Origin: Scheffersomyces stipitis CBS 6054
Taxonomy: Eukaryota > Ascomycota > Pichiomycetes > Serinales > Debaryomycetaceae
Length of the DNA stretch: 64,000 nucleotides
Direction: 5' to 3'
Assembly (NCBI RefSeq): GCF_000209165.1
Contig: NC_009068.1
Span: 372,001-436,000 of the forward strand
Made by a program: the position numbers and the translations under genes. The notes below the pieces were generated by a model. It had not been told where the DNA came from and made no database searches. It saw nothing but the letters and a program-made list of their open reading frames with translations. Shown in pieces: positions 20,762 to 32,400 of this stretch (position 1 is its first letter; every line of letters starts with the position of its first letter).

Positions 20762-23700
20762 TTACTCCTCTTCATCATCTTCATCATCATCATCGTCATC
20801 ATCTTCACTGTCTTCATCATCAGATACATCCTGCCCAAGTGCCTTCAACTGTTTTTTATACTTCTTATTAGCTTCGTCCATATCTGTCATCAAAAGCATC
20901 AAGTCATCAAGCTCGCTCTTTGGAACCATATTAGCACTTGATTTCAATTGTTTCTTCAACTTCTCGAGTTCCTTCTTGTGACTTTCTTCACTTTCCTTGA
21001 GTTTCGTTTCAAGAGCTGCAAAATTACTTTGAGTTGCTTTCAACTCTTCAAGTTCCTTCTTCAAAGATTCTTTCTCCTTGTCTAAAGTATCACTAGCAGA
21101 TTCTGCCTTTTCATTGTCCAACTTCAACTTCTTCAACTCTTCCTGCAATTTCGTAACCTCTTCTTCAGCTTGCTTGAGCTTTGCAAGTTCACTCTTTTCA
21201 ACTTCCTTCAGTTTAGCCAAAGACGCTTCGGATTCTTTCAATGCCTTTTCTACCTGGATCAATTTAGCTGCACTTTCCTTGACAGAACCTACTTCACTCA
21301 GAAGTTTACCATGAGCAGACTTTGTCGTCTCAAGTTCTCTTTCAGTACTTGCAATAGAATCCTTTGCGTTGCTCAACTCTTCTTGAACATCTTTAAGAGC
21401 TTTCTTCGATTGTTTGAGTTCACCTTCCAACTTCTTTGCATGATCCCTAATTTCTTTCAATTCACTTTCAGCTTGACTGGATCCCGACTTCGAGGATTCC
21501 AAATCCGACTTCAAAGTAGAAATAGTATCCTTGGATAGCTTCAATTCTTCTTCAAGCTTAGCAGACACTTCTTTCACAGAATTTAAATCGTTGGCAACAT
21601 TCTTCAAATCTGCAAGAGAAGCCTTTGTCTTTTCAAGCTCTGTTGAAACATTACTAAGTTTAGATAATTCCTCATTAGCAGACTTTAATTTAAGTTCGAC
21701 TTCTTGCAGTTTGCTCAAAGTTTCCTTAGTTAATTTCAATTCTGCTTCAACATTCTGCAAGTTGGCAAGAGAGCTCTGAGCTGATTGCAACTCTTGTTCA
21801 TTTATGGCAAGCTTACTTTTCACAGCCTTGAGCTCCTCGGATAGTTCGCCAGAGCTCGAAGTTACAACTTGCAACTTTGATTCCAACTTGCCCTTTTCTG
21901 AGGCTAAACTCTTGAGTTTCTCTTCTGTAGCCTTGGCCAGCTTCTCATGATCTGAATAATTGGACTTCAATTCCTTAATTTCTTTCTGTAAGGCCTGTAG
22001 TTCATCAACTTTACCACCTAATTTTGTTTGCTCATCAGAAAGGGATTTCAGAGATTTAACTAACTCTGATTCTAGTTGTCTAATTTTGGCATCCAAAGAC
22101 TTTGCTGCTTCATCCTTGGACTTAACCTCTGCTTTCAAGTTTTCAATCTCAGAGAGCGTCTTTGCACCCTTAGTAGTTTGAGTATCTAGATCCTTCGAGA
22201 TCTCCTTGTGCTTATTGGACAATTCCTCATATTCAGCTGCCCACTTTGAGACCTCACTTTCTTTCTCCTCTTTAAGCTTCGCATGTTCTTGTATTTTCTT
22301 TTCCATCAAAGCATCTACCTCGTTCTTTGATTTCGATAGTTGATCAAACTGCTTCTTGAGCTTCGTCAAAGCTGCTTCACCGTCCTTTGAGGCTACCTCT
22401 TTATTGGATAGTGAGTTATTTATGGTTTCAATTTCTTTCTTATGTTTGGAAATCTCTGAATTCAAAACTTCAATTACACTGTTTCTATCGGACAACTCTG
22501 ACAAGTTCGATTTATTTCTTTTCTCAACATCATCCATTTTATTCAAGAGTTCTTTTAATTCCAGCTCCTTCAGTTGCAATTTTCCTTCCAATGAGACAGT
22601 TTCATTCTTCATGCTTGCAATAGAATTCTCATTTGCGGCATTCTTGGCTTCAAAAAGTTTGCTGTCCTCCACTTTTTCCTGTTTAAGTTTTTCAATCTTC
22701 TCTTTGAGGTCTTCGATTTCTGCTTTCGCATCTTCCAAGTGTAACGTAATTGTATCGACTGATCCTTGTAGCTTTGACTTCTCATCAGTAAGGCTACTAA
22801 TTTTCGCGGAATGCGACTCTCTGAGAGAACTCAAAGTACTCTCCAAGCTTTTTATTTTATCGCTGTATTCTTTGATAATAGTCTCTGAATTAGAACTCTG
22901 AATTTCTCTTTCTTTTTCAATCTCAGTGCTTTTGTCAGCAAGTTCTGACTTCAAGTTGGTTATATTGACTTCTCGATCTTCTAGGCGCGACTTTAAATCA
23001 TTAACTTCGCTGGTGAGCTTCGAATTTATGTTCAGTAACTCCTTTGAAATCTTCTTCGAGCTATTCATAGAGTCTTCTTTAGACTTTTCCAATTCGCTGA
23101 TCTTCTTCTTCAAGGTTGTCACTTCGTCTTTTAACGAATTGATCTTATCAATCTGTTGAGCACTAGAAGCTTTGGCAGTAACCAAATCCTTACTTCCTGT
23201 GGACAATTTATCGCTGAGAGTTTTGATTTGTTTGTCTTTTTCAGCAATGGAGGAAATCTTGTCTTGCAATTCGGCTTCTTTATCTTTTAGCTTCAGTTGA
23301 ATATCCAATTCACGTTTTTGGAGATCCTCCTTTGAAATAGTCAAGTCTTCAACAAGCTTAGTTTGCTTTGCGATTTCAGCGGCGGAATCCTCTCTGAATT
23401 TAATAAGTGTTGATTCGATCGACTCTTTCTCGTTCGCAAGATTGTCAAGTGCAGACTTTTGTTTTTCCAATTCAGAAACCGACTTGTTGAGTTCTGCTTG
23501 TAATTTAGATATTGCAGTATTGTGATCACCAGAAAGCTTCAACAATCCCATTTTCTTAGAATTCTGAAGAGAAGAAATTCTCTCTTCATTCAGCAGAAGC
23601 TTCTGTAAAAGTTTATCTAATTCTGCTTCTTTGACAGATAACAACTTTTCTGAATTTTCCTTTTCCAATTCCAATGATTTGAATTGTTCTTCATACTTCT

Positions 23701-26700
23701 TCTCGCTTTCAGCTAGATCGGTTTCACGTTGAGACAAGAGTGCCTTGCTTTCAGACAATCCACGTAATGTCGTTTCAAGTGTACTCTCGGAAGCTTTCAA
23801 TTTCTCAGAGACTTCTGTATGGTTCTTTTCCCATTCACTAACCTCCCTGGCGTGTTTCTCGCTAAGTTCTAGAATAGACTTCTCTTTGTCCGACAAGGCT
23901 TCAGCATTTTCCTTGTGCTCAACCAACTTTTTGTTGTGAGCATCCTTAAGAGCCGTATGAATATCTTGTAACTCCTGTAGTTCTTTTGCATGCTTATCCT
24001 TGAGAGAAGTTAATTCAGTCAAGCTCTTTTCATACAGTTCAGTCTTCTTATTCAAATCTTCCACGGCAGAAGAATTCTTCAATTCCATCTCTTGCAATTC
24101 ACTTATGTGAGCATTCTTGATTTCGGTAATAAGTTTTTCATTCTCAGACAACTGAAGAGCAACCTTTTCATGTTCTTCGATTTTGGACTTCAATTTTAAG
24201 TGCATATCAGACTGTTCAGCATGTAAGGAACTTAAATCTTTCTCGAACTTTTCCCTTAGCTCAATAAGCAATTTAGCCTTTTCTTCCAACTCGGATGCCA
24301 CCTTCTCATGCTCTTCTTCTTTTTTGATTAAGTTATCTTTTGTGGTAGAGTGCTCATCTTGAAGGCTCTTCAACTGCTTCTCATGTTGTTCTGAAAGATA
24401 TTGAATCATATTCTCCTTGTCCAGAAGACGAGAAACTGTCTCCCTATGTTCTTCAATCTTGTTTTTTAATTCAGTTCCAATAGACGCATGCTCTTCTTGT
24501 AAGGACTTAAGCTTCGTTTCATTGTCTTCTTTCATTGAAAGCAATTCAGCTCTAGTCTTTTCATGTTCTTCTAGTTGCTTGTTCAAGGATTCTTTTACAG
24601 ATGAATGTTCTTCTTTGAGTTTGGAAAGTTGATCCAACATACTAGTATGTTTGGAATGAGTTTCATCGTGATTCTTCTTAGCTTCCTCGAGTTGGCTAGC
24701 AAGCTTATTGTTCTCCTCCTGTAGCTCTGATAGCTTGTCATCAGTTTCTGACTTTAAAGCTTTGAACTTCATCGTTTCAATCTCCAAGTCATCCTTCAAT
24801 TGCGACAATTCCTCATTCAACTTTTCGTTGTTCGAGCGAATTTCGTCATTGCTCGTTTTCAATTCAGAGACCTGAGTCTTTAAACTGTCGATCTCAGCAG
24901 AAGTCAGCTGCTTGAACGAGTCAAATTCTTGCTGCACAGAGTTTTTTTGTTCAACAAGCTTCGTCATCTCCTCGTTAATTTGGTTAAGAGCCTGTTCCTT
25001 AGAGCCCAGATCCTTTTGCAAATTCGAAAGTTCTTCATCAACAGCAGATTTGGATTGCTTAATTTCCAGGAATGCAACAGAAGCAGATCTCAACTTGTCC
25101 ATCAAATGCTCATTATTTGCTTCGGCATCATCCAACCTCTCTTGAAGTTCTTTTACAGCGGACTCTTTGTCTTTCTTAAGAGAGTCAATATTCCTGTTGA
25201 GACTGGCAACAGTTGCTTTGAATTCTTCGCTGGTGACTTTCAACCTCTCAACATTAATTTCATTGGTTTTTTTCAACTTGGCCAATTCATTCTTGGCACT
25301 TGCTAATTCCTTTTCGGTAGATTTGATGGCATTCTCAGCGTCTCCTTTCTGTTTTTTCAAATGGAACAAATCACGAGTCATATTATTAATACCATCCTCC
25401 AACTTTTTTTTAGCTGCTTCAATAGTTTCCAATTTTGATTCGAGGTTTTTCGACAACTCATCACCAGCTCCGATCTTCTTTTCTGAATCCTGTAGTTCCT
25501 TTTGATACTTCTGAGACGATAATTCAAATTCTTCCTTAGTTTTCTCCATTGATTCCAAGGCTCTGGCTGTTTCCTCATATTTCATGTTAACAGAGCTATG
25601 ATCCTCTTTCAACGAAGCAAGTTGGACTGTAGTTTCTACCAAGTCGGCCTTGGTCTTCTCGTAGACCTTTTCTAATTCTGCAATTTTCTCACTAAGCGCA
25701 GTTGAATTTGCCGATGCACTTTCTTTATGAGCTGCTATTTCCTTCTGCAACTCCGTGTACTTTTGGTCAAGATCTTCGAATACTTCATAGTTTATATTCG
25801 ACTTTGGTTCTGCTTGAGGATCGTGGAACAATGCCCTTTTAATTCTGGTGAAGTTTTCTTTAATCAAGTTGACATACACTGAATTAAAGAAGACATCTGG
25901 TAAACCGGTTTCATCCTTGTTAGCAGTCAATATTTGCGCTTCTTCAAAGGACTTAAATATGTCGCTTTCCTTAAATTGCTTTACTTTAAGAGAATAATTA
26001 TCCTTTCCAAGTGCTTTCACCAACAAACTGTGGTAATCCGCTCTTGGAAGAGGAGAGTCCTTAGAGGAGAACTCGTAGGCTACACCTAAGAGAATTGTAG
26101 CCATTCCGTGTACAAGAACAGTAGGCTCTGAAGAGATATCAGACAAATAAGCCAAAATAGATCTGGGAATAGATGGGTCGCTGAGGAAATCGTTAACGGC
26201 ACCAAAATCTTCATAAATCCATACCGTCAAAAGCATCAAATACCCTACTGAGATTCTGGGATCCATGTTATCCAAAGTAGTAATCAATAAGCTCGCCATT
26301 GCTGGGATTGCTTTCATTACTTCAGCACCTGCCTCTTCATCCCCGGTTTTGATATTTCGGGCAATTTCTTTATTCTCGTTGGAATCCTCAAAGAGATAAA
26401 TAAGAATCAATGCAGCGAACCAAACACGATAGGGATTCAATTTAGTCTCCGAATCGTAGTCCATTAATGTGGAAAAGATATTTGCATATGGAGTAGTGAG
26501 TGAATTTTCCGACTTGCCATTAGCTTCTCCATTTGAATATCCGTTAGATCCGCCATATTCTTCATTTTGAAGATTGGCATAATAGTTTGGAATGGTATAA
26601 GCCTTTTTTTGGTCAGACAAAAATGCCGACTTAGAGTCTGCGTTGTCCTTAAAATAGGATCTCAAACAGGCAGCAGCACCGACTCTGATTTCAAACGCAT

Positions 26701-27976
26701 GAACCGAATTAATAAATAGGGCCCAGTTTAACAAAGCCATTGGTACCGGCACTGGTTTATCATATGTTTGTAATTGCGTTGGCAAAGATGGATCAATGTA
26801 GGGCACGTCTATTTGAGAAAATTCAAACTGAAGCTTGGGGTTTCCGTTGATGAGATCACCAGCAGTTAACAATGCCACAGATCTAACAGTATTATGGGTT
26901 ATTGGCGAAAACACAAGTTTCAAAACTATCAAATGAACGTTGGCTTGGAACAATTTTTCTTGGTTTTGGTTGACAAATTCGTTGTCTTGTGAAATAAAAG
27001 TTTTACAGATCTCTAATGCTATGTCCATGTTCTGCAATCTTTGATCTGTCCATACAATTGGAGGTGCAAGAACCGGAAAGCCGTTTTCATCAGTTATACC
27101 TTCTTCGTAGACGTCATCCACTGGTTCCGACAACAAATGGGCTAACCGAGGTATGCATTGTGTCTCAAGGAAATACTTCTGGTTGGAGGCATTGTACTGT
27201 AAAAGGTTGTCTATTAAAGTGAGACAGTCTTGTACTAAAATCGACCCCCTGATGCCCCCTTCTTCAGAGATAATGTCAAATAGTTTGTCAAACGTGTTTT
27301 CAAATGCTACAAGTTTCTGAATGTTGAAGTTTCCGTTGACTACGGCCATTAAAAGCAAGATGGTCTCATTTCTTACAGGGTCATTATCATCGTTCAAGAG
27401 AGATACAAGCACAGACATGGAAGTTGGTATCTTAAGCAAGCTTTCCTTTGTTCTAGTGGATCGAGTGGAGACCAACGCTTCTAATAATTGCAACGAGTAT
27501 AGGCGGATATGAAAATCGTGGTTGTCCTGGACGATGTCCAACAAGAGAGTGATTACTTCTTGATCTTGGGTCAACTCGTCAGCAATCCACATGGACATCT
27601 GGTCGATAGTGACATCTTGCATCAACAAAGGAGATGGGTACTTTCCATTCTGGATCCGGGACTGTTGCGAGATCCAGCCTCTGGTCAAGTCCTCGTCGGT
27701 TTCGCCTCGAATGAACAAGATCAACAAGGTTTCCAAGATAGATTTGACGATTATGGGATTTTCAAAGTCTTTTTTCAACGTGGAAACTAAAGACCTCAAC
27801 CCATATTCGACGACGGATTCTCGATACTGACGTGAAAAGCTCTTCAAGCCAAGAACAGCTGACCGTCTGTCGGATGACAAGGTGGCATGTTCTAAACGGT
27901 TGCAGAGTGTAGGAATGGCTTCTTCCACCAGCTGGACTTGGTTCTGCAGACCAAGCAAGTTGTTGATGTATTCCAT
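20762..27976 (-). CDS. USO1: ER-to-Golgi vesicle tethering protein Uso1/p115
   Basis: A 2404-aa protein, longer than S. cerevisiae Uso1 (1790 aa). The N-terminal about 725 residues form the armadillo-like globular head of the Uso1/p115 family (start MEYINNLLGLQNQ, with RSAVLGLKSFSR and LLDIVQDNHDFHIRLYSLQL). Residues about 728-2375 are an almost continuous Lys/Glu/Leu heptad coiled coil with many near-repeats such as EEHEK and ELSKL. The last about 25 residues are a highly acidic Asp/Glu tail, as in p115. It tethers COPII vesicles to the Golgi with Ypt1 and SNAREs (family knowledge). The extra length lies in the rod. It is divergent from RAD59. Confidence 0.95.
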   Translation of the reverse strand: MEYINNLLGLQNQVQLVEEAIPTLCNRLEHATLSSDRRSAVLGLKSFSRQYRESVVEYGLRSLVSTLKKDFENPIIVKSILETLLILFIRGETDEDLTRGWISQQSRIQNGKYPSPLLMQDVTIDQMSMWIADELTQDQEVITLLLDIVQDNHDFHIRLYSLQLLEALVSTRSTRTKESLLKIPTSMSVLVSLLNDDNDPVRNETILLLMAVVNGNFNIQKLVAFENTFDKLFDIISEEGGIRGSILVQDCLTLIDNLLQYNASNQKYFLETQCIPRLAHLLSEPVDDVYEEGITDENGFPVLAPPIVWTDQRLQNMDIALEICKTFISQDNEFVNQNQEKLFQANVHLIVLKLVFSPITHNTVRSVALLTAGDLINGNPKLQFEFSQIDVPYIDPSLPTQLQTYDKPVPVPMALLNWALFINSVHAFEIRVGAAACLRSYFKDNADSKSAFLSDQKKAYTIPNYYANLQNEEYGGSNGYSNGEANGKSENSLTTPYANIFSTLMDYDSETKLNPYRVWFAALILIYLFEDSNENKEIARNIKTGDEEAGAEVMKAIPAMASLLITTLDNMDPRISVGYLMLLTVWIYEDFGAVNDFLSDPSIPRSILAYLSDISSEPTVLVHGMATILLGVAYEFSSKDSPLPRADYHSLLVKALGKDNYSLKVKQFKESDIFKSFEEAQILTANKDETGLPDVFFNSVYVNLIKENFTRIKRALFHDPQAEPKSNINYEVFEDLDQKYTELQKEIAAHKESASANSTALSEKIAELEKVYEKTKADLVETTVQLASLKEDHSSVNMKYEETARALESMEKTKEEFELSSQKYQKELQDSEKKIGAGDELSKNLESKLETIEAAKKKLEDGINNMTRDLFHLKKQKGDAENAIKSTEKELASAKNELAKLKKTNEINVERLKVTSEEFKATVASLNRNIDSLKKDKESAVKELQERLDDAEANNEHLMDKLRSASVAFLEIKQSKSAVDEELSNLQKDLGSKEQALNQINEEMTKLVEQKNSVQQEFDSFKQLTSAEIDSLKTQVSELKTSNDEIRSNNEKLNEELSQLKDDLEIETMKFKALKSETDDKLSELQEENNKLASQLEEAKKNHDETHSKHTSMLDQLSKLKEEHSSVKESLNKQLEEHEKTRAELLSMKEDNETKLKSLQEEHASIGTELKNKIEEHRETVSRLLDKENMIQYLSEQHEKQLKSLQDEHSTTKDNLIKKEEEHEKVASELEEKAKLLIELREKFEKDLSSLHAEQSDMHLKLKSKIEEHEKVALQLSENEKLITEIKNAHISELQEMELKNSSAVEDLNKKTELYEKSLTELTSLKDKHAKELQELQDIHTALKDAHNKKLVEHKENAEALSDKEKSILELSEKHAREVSEWEKNHTEVSEKLKASESTLETTLRGLSESKALLSQRETDLAESEKKYEEQFKSLELEKENSEKLLSVKEAELDKLLQKLLLNEERISSLQNSKKMGLLKLSGDHNTAISKLQAELNKSVSELEKQKSALDNLANEKESIESTLIKFREDSAAEIAKQTKLVEDLTISKEDLQKRELDIQLKLKDKEAELQDKISSIAEKDKQIKTLSDKLSTGSKDLVTAKASSAQQIDKINSLKDEVTTLKKKISELEKSKEDSMNSSKKISKELLNINSKLTSEVNDLKSRLEDREVNITNLKSELADKSTEIEKEREIQSSNSETIIKEYSDKIKSLESTLSSLRESHSAKISSLTDEKSKLQGSVDTITLHLEDAKAEIEDLKEKIEKLKQEKVEDSKLFEAKNAANENSIASMKNETVSLEGKLQLKELELKELLNKMDDVEKRNKSNLSELSDRNSVIEVLNSEISKHKKEIETINNSLSNKEVASKDGEAALTKLKKQFDQLSKSKNEVDALMEKKIQEHAKLKEEKESEVSKWAAEYEELSNKHKEISKDLDTQTTKGAKTLSEIENLKAEVKSKDEAAKSLDAKIRQLESELVKSLKSLSDEQTKLGGKVDELQALQKEIKELKSNYSDHEKLAKATEEKLKSLASEKGKLESKLQVVTSSSGELSEELKAVKSKLAINEQELQSAQSSLANLQNVEAELKLTKETLSKLQEVELKLKSANEELSKLSNVSTELEKTKASLADLKNVANDLNSVKEVSAKLEEELKLSKDTISTLKSDLESSKSGSSQAESELKEIRDHAKKLEGELKQSKKALKDVQEELSNAKDSIASTERELETTKSAHGKLLSEVGSVKESAAKLIQVEKALKESEASLAKLKEVEKSELAKLKQAEEEVTKLQEELKKLKLDNEKAESASDTLDKEKESLKKELEELKATQSNFAALETKLKESEESHKKELEKLKKQLKSSANMVPKSELDDLMLLMTDMDEANKKYKKQLKALGQDVSDDEDSEDDDDDDDEDDEEE

Positions 27977-28758
27977 GGCCAGAAAAGAAAGATACGAGAC
28001 CTTTTAAAAGGCAGGAGACTGTCAATTGGTGAAAAGAGATGGCGGAATGGAGAATCTGTGGTTGATCTTGAAGTGTTGGATTTAGAAATTGATGAAGAAG
28101 TCCTGCAGACACACAAGAAGATTTATGTCAATAGTCTGAAACCAAACAGAAGACTGTGGATCCTATGATATTGAGAGAACACTTTACGGAAGAAAGTACA
28201 CAAACTACTGCTGGATGGCTTTATTAGTAATGAATTCACAAAACAAAATAGTCTTCATTTTAATACATTAATATGTCATTAATGAGACTATACTAAGCAT
28301 TGGTACAGAATAGATTGCTCAGCAAGCATTACTTACAACGAGGAACTCTGCTATTATTCTGTTGTGACGTGCTCGAAGTTCACTCTCTATATAAGCGTAA
28401 TAATGGATTATAACTTCAATTCAGATACGATTTCTTATACAAAAAGAGAAAAAAAGTGGTATAGAAAATGAAGAGAGGTTGCAAAATACCACCGCCGTTT
28501 TAGAGCTGTGCAGTCTGTTGCACGTGATTTTCTCGAATCCAATTTTTCACAACGTAAAACGCGTCCTTAGGTAAGCTATTCAGGCCATTTACTTGTAGTC
28601 TGCCCTCTTTCCAATCCTTTCAATGGAATTGATTGAAATGAAGATACTGGAGGTTTCTGCAGTATTTGACATATTCACACTTGTATATACATAGATCTAT
28701 AGTTGGTCAGATAGCTACCTTCTAGTTCCGTAGTTGTGCGGTGTGTATCTTCCAAGCC
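27977..28758. promoter_or_regulatory. USO1-RAD59 divergent promoter region
   Basis: 782 bp. It contains CACGTG at 28521-28526 and a perfect MluI cell-cycle box ACGCGT at 28559-28564, which lies 195 bp upstream of the RAD59 ATG. MCB sites bind MBF and drive G1/S expression of DNA-repair genes in yeasts, so the motif suits RAD59; binding itself is inference. The + strand frame over 27938-28168 reads out of the complement of USO1 and is not a gene. Confidence 0.5.
28559..28564. promoter_or_regulatory. MCB element (ACGCGT) upstream of RAD59
   Basis: Exact ACGCGT palindrome 195 bp from the RAD59 start. MBF (Mbp1-Swi6) uses this element for S-phase genes. A single copy is weak evidence. Confidence 0.45.
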
Positions 28759-29358
28759 ATGGTGTATAATTCAGATCTTGATGACCTGAAGCGGGATGGC
28801 CCCACGACAGTGGAGTATTTTCCTGATATGGCCCAATTCCATGATTTGGCGGAGCCTCAAGAGACAGAAGACTTCCTCTCCACACAATGGGCTCTAGTCA
28901 AGATCGGCACTTTCCAGTCGCGTCTAGAAGCTATTCAATCGTCCAGAGATCGTAGACGATTTAGAACATCGGGAAGTAGTATGTCTTCTATATCCTCGCT
29001 GGTGATATACGAATTGGCAAATCAGGTTTTTGGTTTCAACGGCTGGTCTCACGAAATCATAGACTGCGAACTACTACAAGAGGAGAACTCTAAAGAAAAT
29101 GAAACTGAGAAATACTCTGCTACCTTCTCTGCATTAGTCCGCCTTGTACTCAAAGATGGTACTGCCAACGAAGCCCATGGACTTGGAAGTTCTTGCAACT
29201 TGCCATTTAAGTATATGAGCTACAACAAGGCCAAAAAGCAGGCAGTGACCGAAGCTACCAAGAATGCCATATTGGGACTTCGCGATATCCTACTAGATCT
29301 CGAGTTGAAGCAACTTGAAGCAGAGCTTACTATGAAGTACGAGCAATCACGAGTCTAA
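28759..29358 (+). CDS. RAD59: Rad52-family recombination protein Rad59
   Basis: A 199-aa protein equivalent to the Rad52 N-terminal annealing domain without the Rad51-binding tail (S. cerevisiae Rad59 is 238 aa). The conserved core includes VIYELANQVFGFNGWSHEI, the central ATFSALVRLVLKDGT strand and CNLPFKYMSYNKAKKQAVTE with its DNA-binding basic residues. It promotes single-strand annealing and Rad51-independent repair with Rad52. Two in-frame starts exist: a GTG at 28741 (rejected) and the ATG at 28759. The full Rad52 is longer, so this is not RAD52. Confidence 0.92.
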   Translation: MVYNSDLDDLKRDGPTTVEYFPDMAQFHDLAEPQETEDFLSTQWALVKIGTFQSRLEAIQSSRDRRRFRTSGSSMSSISSLVIYELANQVFGFNGWSHEIIDCELLQEENSKENETEKYSATFSALVRLVLKDGTANEAHGLGSSCNLPFKYMSYNKAKKQAVTEATKNAILGLRDILLDLELKQLEAELTMKYEQSRV

Positions 29359-29410
29359 CGAATCTATAATACTGTTCATTAGTTTAATATATGTACATAA
29401 TTTGCAAGAA

Positions 29411-32400
29411 CTAGTAATCCAAGATGTTCTTTTTTGGGAATTCACGAATGGTGGGTACCGGAATTTCAGGAATAAGATATACTTCACCATTATCGTCGAT
29501 TCTTTCTCTATCTTTTTCGCTCATGTTGTGGATTTCGACAACGTTTTCAGTGATGAAATCAATTAGCTCACTCCAGTTCTTTTGGATTTGATAGGCCTTT
29601 TCCTTCATGTGTCTCCGAATCAAACCCTCAATCAATCTGATAGCATCAGGCTCTGTTTGTTCCAATCTCTCCAACAAACGGCCAACGGACTTGATAAGAT
29701 ACTCCTCTTCATAGATGGTGCCCTTTCTACCCTTGGCTCTCTTTCTTTCTTCCCTCTTCTTGTTCTTGGTTGTTCGTCTAGAGGCACCAGTTTTAGCAGT
29801 TCCAGACGTCTTACCTGTGTATCTAGTAAAGAATGAAGGTGTGGTGGAGGTTTCTGAAGCAGCAACCGAAACATTATCAGGAGTATCCAATTCATCAGGA
29901 ACACCGTAGAAAGAGTAAGGATCTTCAGCCTTCTTGGCTCTCAATTCTCTCAATCTTCTCAACTGCGAGTTCATCTGGCCCTTACAATCAGCCAAAAGCT
30001 CGGCAATTGTTCCAAAGCCCTCGTTAAGTTGAGTATCCACTACTGTTTCAATCAATTCGGGTTTCTTCTGCTTGAAACTCAACAAAATAGCTTCATCATA
30101 ATAATAGTTCTTACAGTAGAGTTTGATTGCTTCTTCGAGATTGCCCAAGAATTGGAACTCAATTACAGCAGCCTCAGCATACTTGTGATCTTCTGTTAAC
30201 GAAGAAACCAATCTTTCTGCAGTTACTACCATCTTACTGGAATATTCAGGTCTCTCGGTAATAGCAAGAGCTTCCTTCCACTTCTTGCCGAGTATATGGT
30301 TTTCTAAGGCATTCTCAAAATCGCCCAAGTATTCATACGAAATAGCAGCTTCAGCGAAGTTCTGTTGATGGTTCAAGTAGTCAGCATACAATCTCAAAAC
30401 GTCGTTCGACCTTTTATCATCATATTTGTAGATATTCAAGGCGTATTTGTACAAGCTGTGAGCTACAACGTAGTCATCAAATTCTTGTTCAGAATCCTCT
30501 CCTTCTTGGTGCAACGAATCTAATGCCTTCTCGTAATTCTTCAAGTAATCGTCAATCAAGAATTTTCTTCTTAATTCCTTTTGAATGTGCAAGTTCTGTA
30601 AGAATGGCAAGTATTCCTTAGGATCTTTCTGAGATTGTTGAGAAATAGCCAAAGTCAATCTCACATCGTACAAGCCCAAAGCTGTGTTGTACAATTTGTT
30701 GACGTCTTGTAAGAAACACAAATGAGTCACTGACTGTTCAACTTGTTCAGGATTTTCAAACCCACCAATCAACTTCAAGGCAGCAGACAAGTTAGGTGGT
30801 TTTTCACAGGCGTAGGCTGTAATGATAGTTTGCAAATAGGTCTGGAAGTATTCTGGCTTTAATAATACAGACAAAATGGCTTCACAGATTCTGTTTATCT
30901 TGGAATCCTTGAAGTCTTCAACGACTTCTTTGTTTCTAATTATTCTCTTGACGGTGTTGTGCACATCTTGGGGTTCTGGAGTCTGAGCTTGAGTCTGAGC
31001 TTTTGATTGCGAAATACTCAATTGGTTAAGTTTATCAAGAACAGGTCCTGTTTCATGGATAGTTTCCCTATACTTTGATTTAGACGTATCTTCTTCGTGT
31101 AAGCACGAGACGAACAAGTCCAAATGTTCCACCTTCTTGATTTGCTTGACAAAGAATTCGACGTTAGAAAAGAATAACTCTGGATCGTAGTCATGAAGTA
31201 TGTCCAAGTCAATTCTGTGTGTTCGACAAGCCAAGAAGGCATCTTTGTAGTTCTTTTCCTTGATGAACTTCCGGACTCCCGACAACACCATTATTCTTGG
31301 GCAGATAGTTTCCAAGTTCCCTCTTGGAGATTCCAAGACAACAGAATACTTCGATGGCATAGCATTTACCAACCACGAGCCTCTTTCGATCTGTCTTACT
31401 CTTTCATCTACAGATTCAGTGGTTGTATTTTGGTAAACTTCGTAGTCGAATTTGCCATTAGCAGTAGCTAAGTGGATAAAACACAACTGCGATTGGGCAT
31501 TAGTGAAGAGTAAGTGTGATTCCGTAACCTTAATTGACGTAACTGCTGAAGCCACTTGTGTCTCTCCAGCATACAATTTACCGTTCGAAGAAAGACCAAA
31601 TGCGGTATGCTTATTTCCAGAATATTCATCTCCAGGTGTTGTGACCAATTCGTAATCACGACACAACTGAGGGAACTTACAAATCTCATCTATGTCTTGA
31701 GCAGCATTGATCAAATATATGGTGCCATCTACAGCCTCAGCAGTGACAGCTTCAAAGTCAGCCAGCGATTTCATAATCACAAGCTTGGGAGAAACATCGA
31801 TAGACTCGTTGAAAGTAGGATTAGCGATATCGTCTACTTCAAAAGCAACAACTTTGGTATAACCTACTCCATCAACAGCAATAAGGACCAAAGAGTCCTT
31901 GATAAAGGCGATTTGCTTGGCTACTTCGTTATTGTCGGTAATAATCAAGTTGCTACTGATTTTACTGGCTATCTTGGGATGTTTACCGTTCTTTGCATCG
32001 GCGATAGCAAAATGACTTAAGTAGACATCGTTGGTGCTGGTCAAAATGGCATACTTTTCGTTACATTTACTGACAGCCAAGTCTGATATAGGATCTTCCA
32101 CTTCCAATTCTCTGAAACTTATTGGTGGAGGGACGTTGGCAATAGACAAAGGAGTTATCTTAGCAATGTTTCCGTCAGTGACAAGAGTCATTCCGAGATC
32201 ATGTCCGATATGGGTAGGGCCAGTAACAACTCTGAGGGCAAGATCGACGACCTGGATGCCTGAATGTGACGTACCAATCATCAAGTGCAAAGGCTTTTCT
32301 GGATGGAATTTGGCAAAAATAACCTGGTTCTCAGGTACAAGTGACTGATTAATGTGCAATTCCTGCTTCAAGTACCAGTGGTAGTTCTTGGATGTCCATA

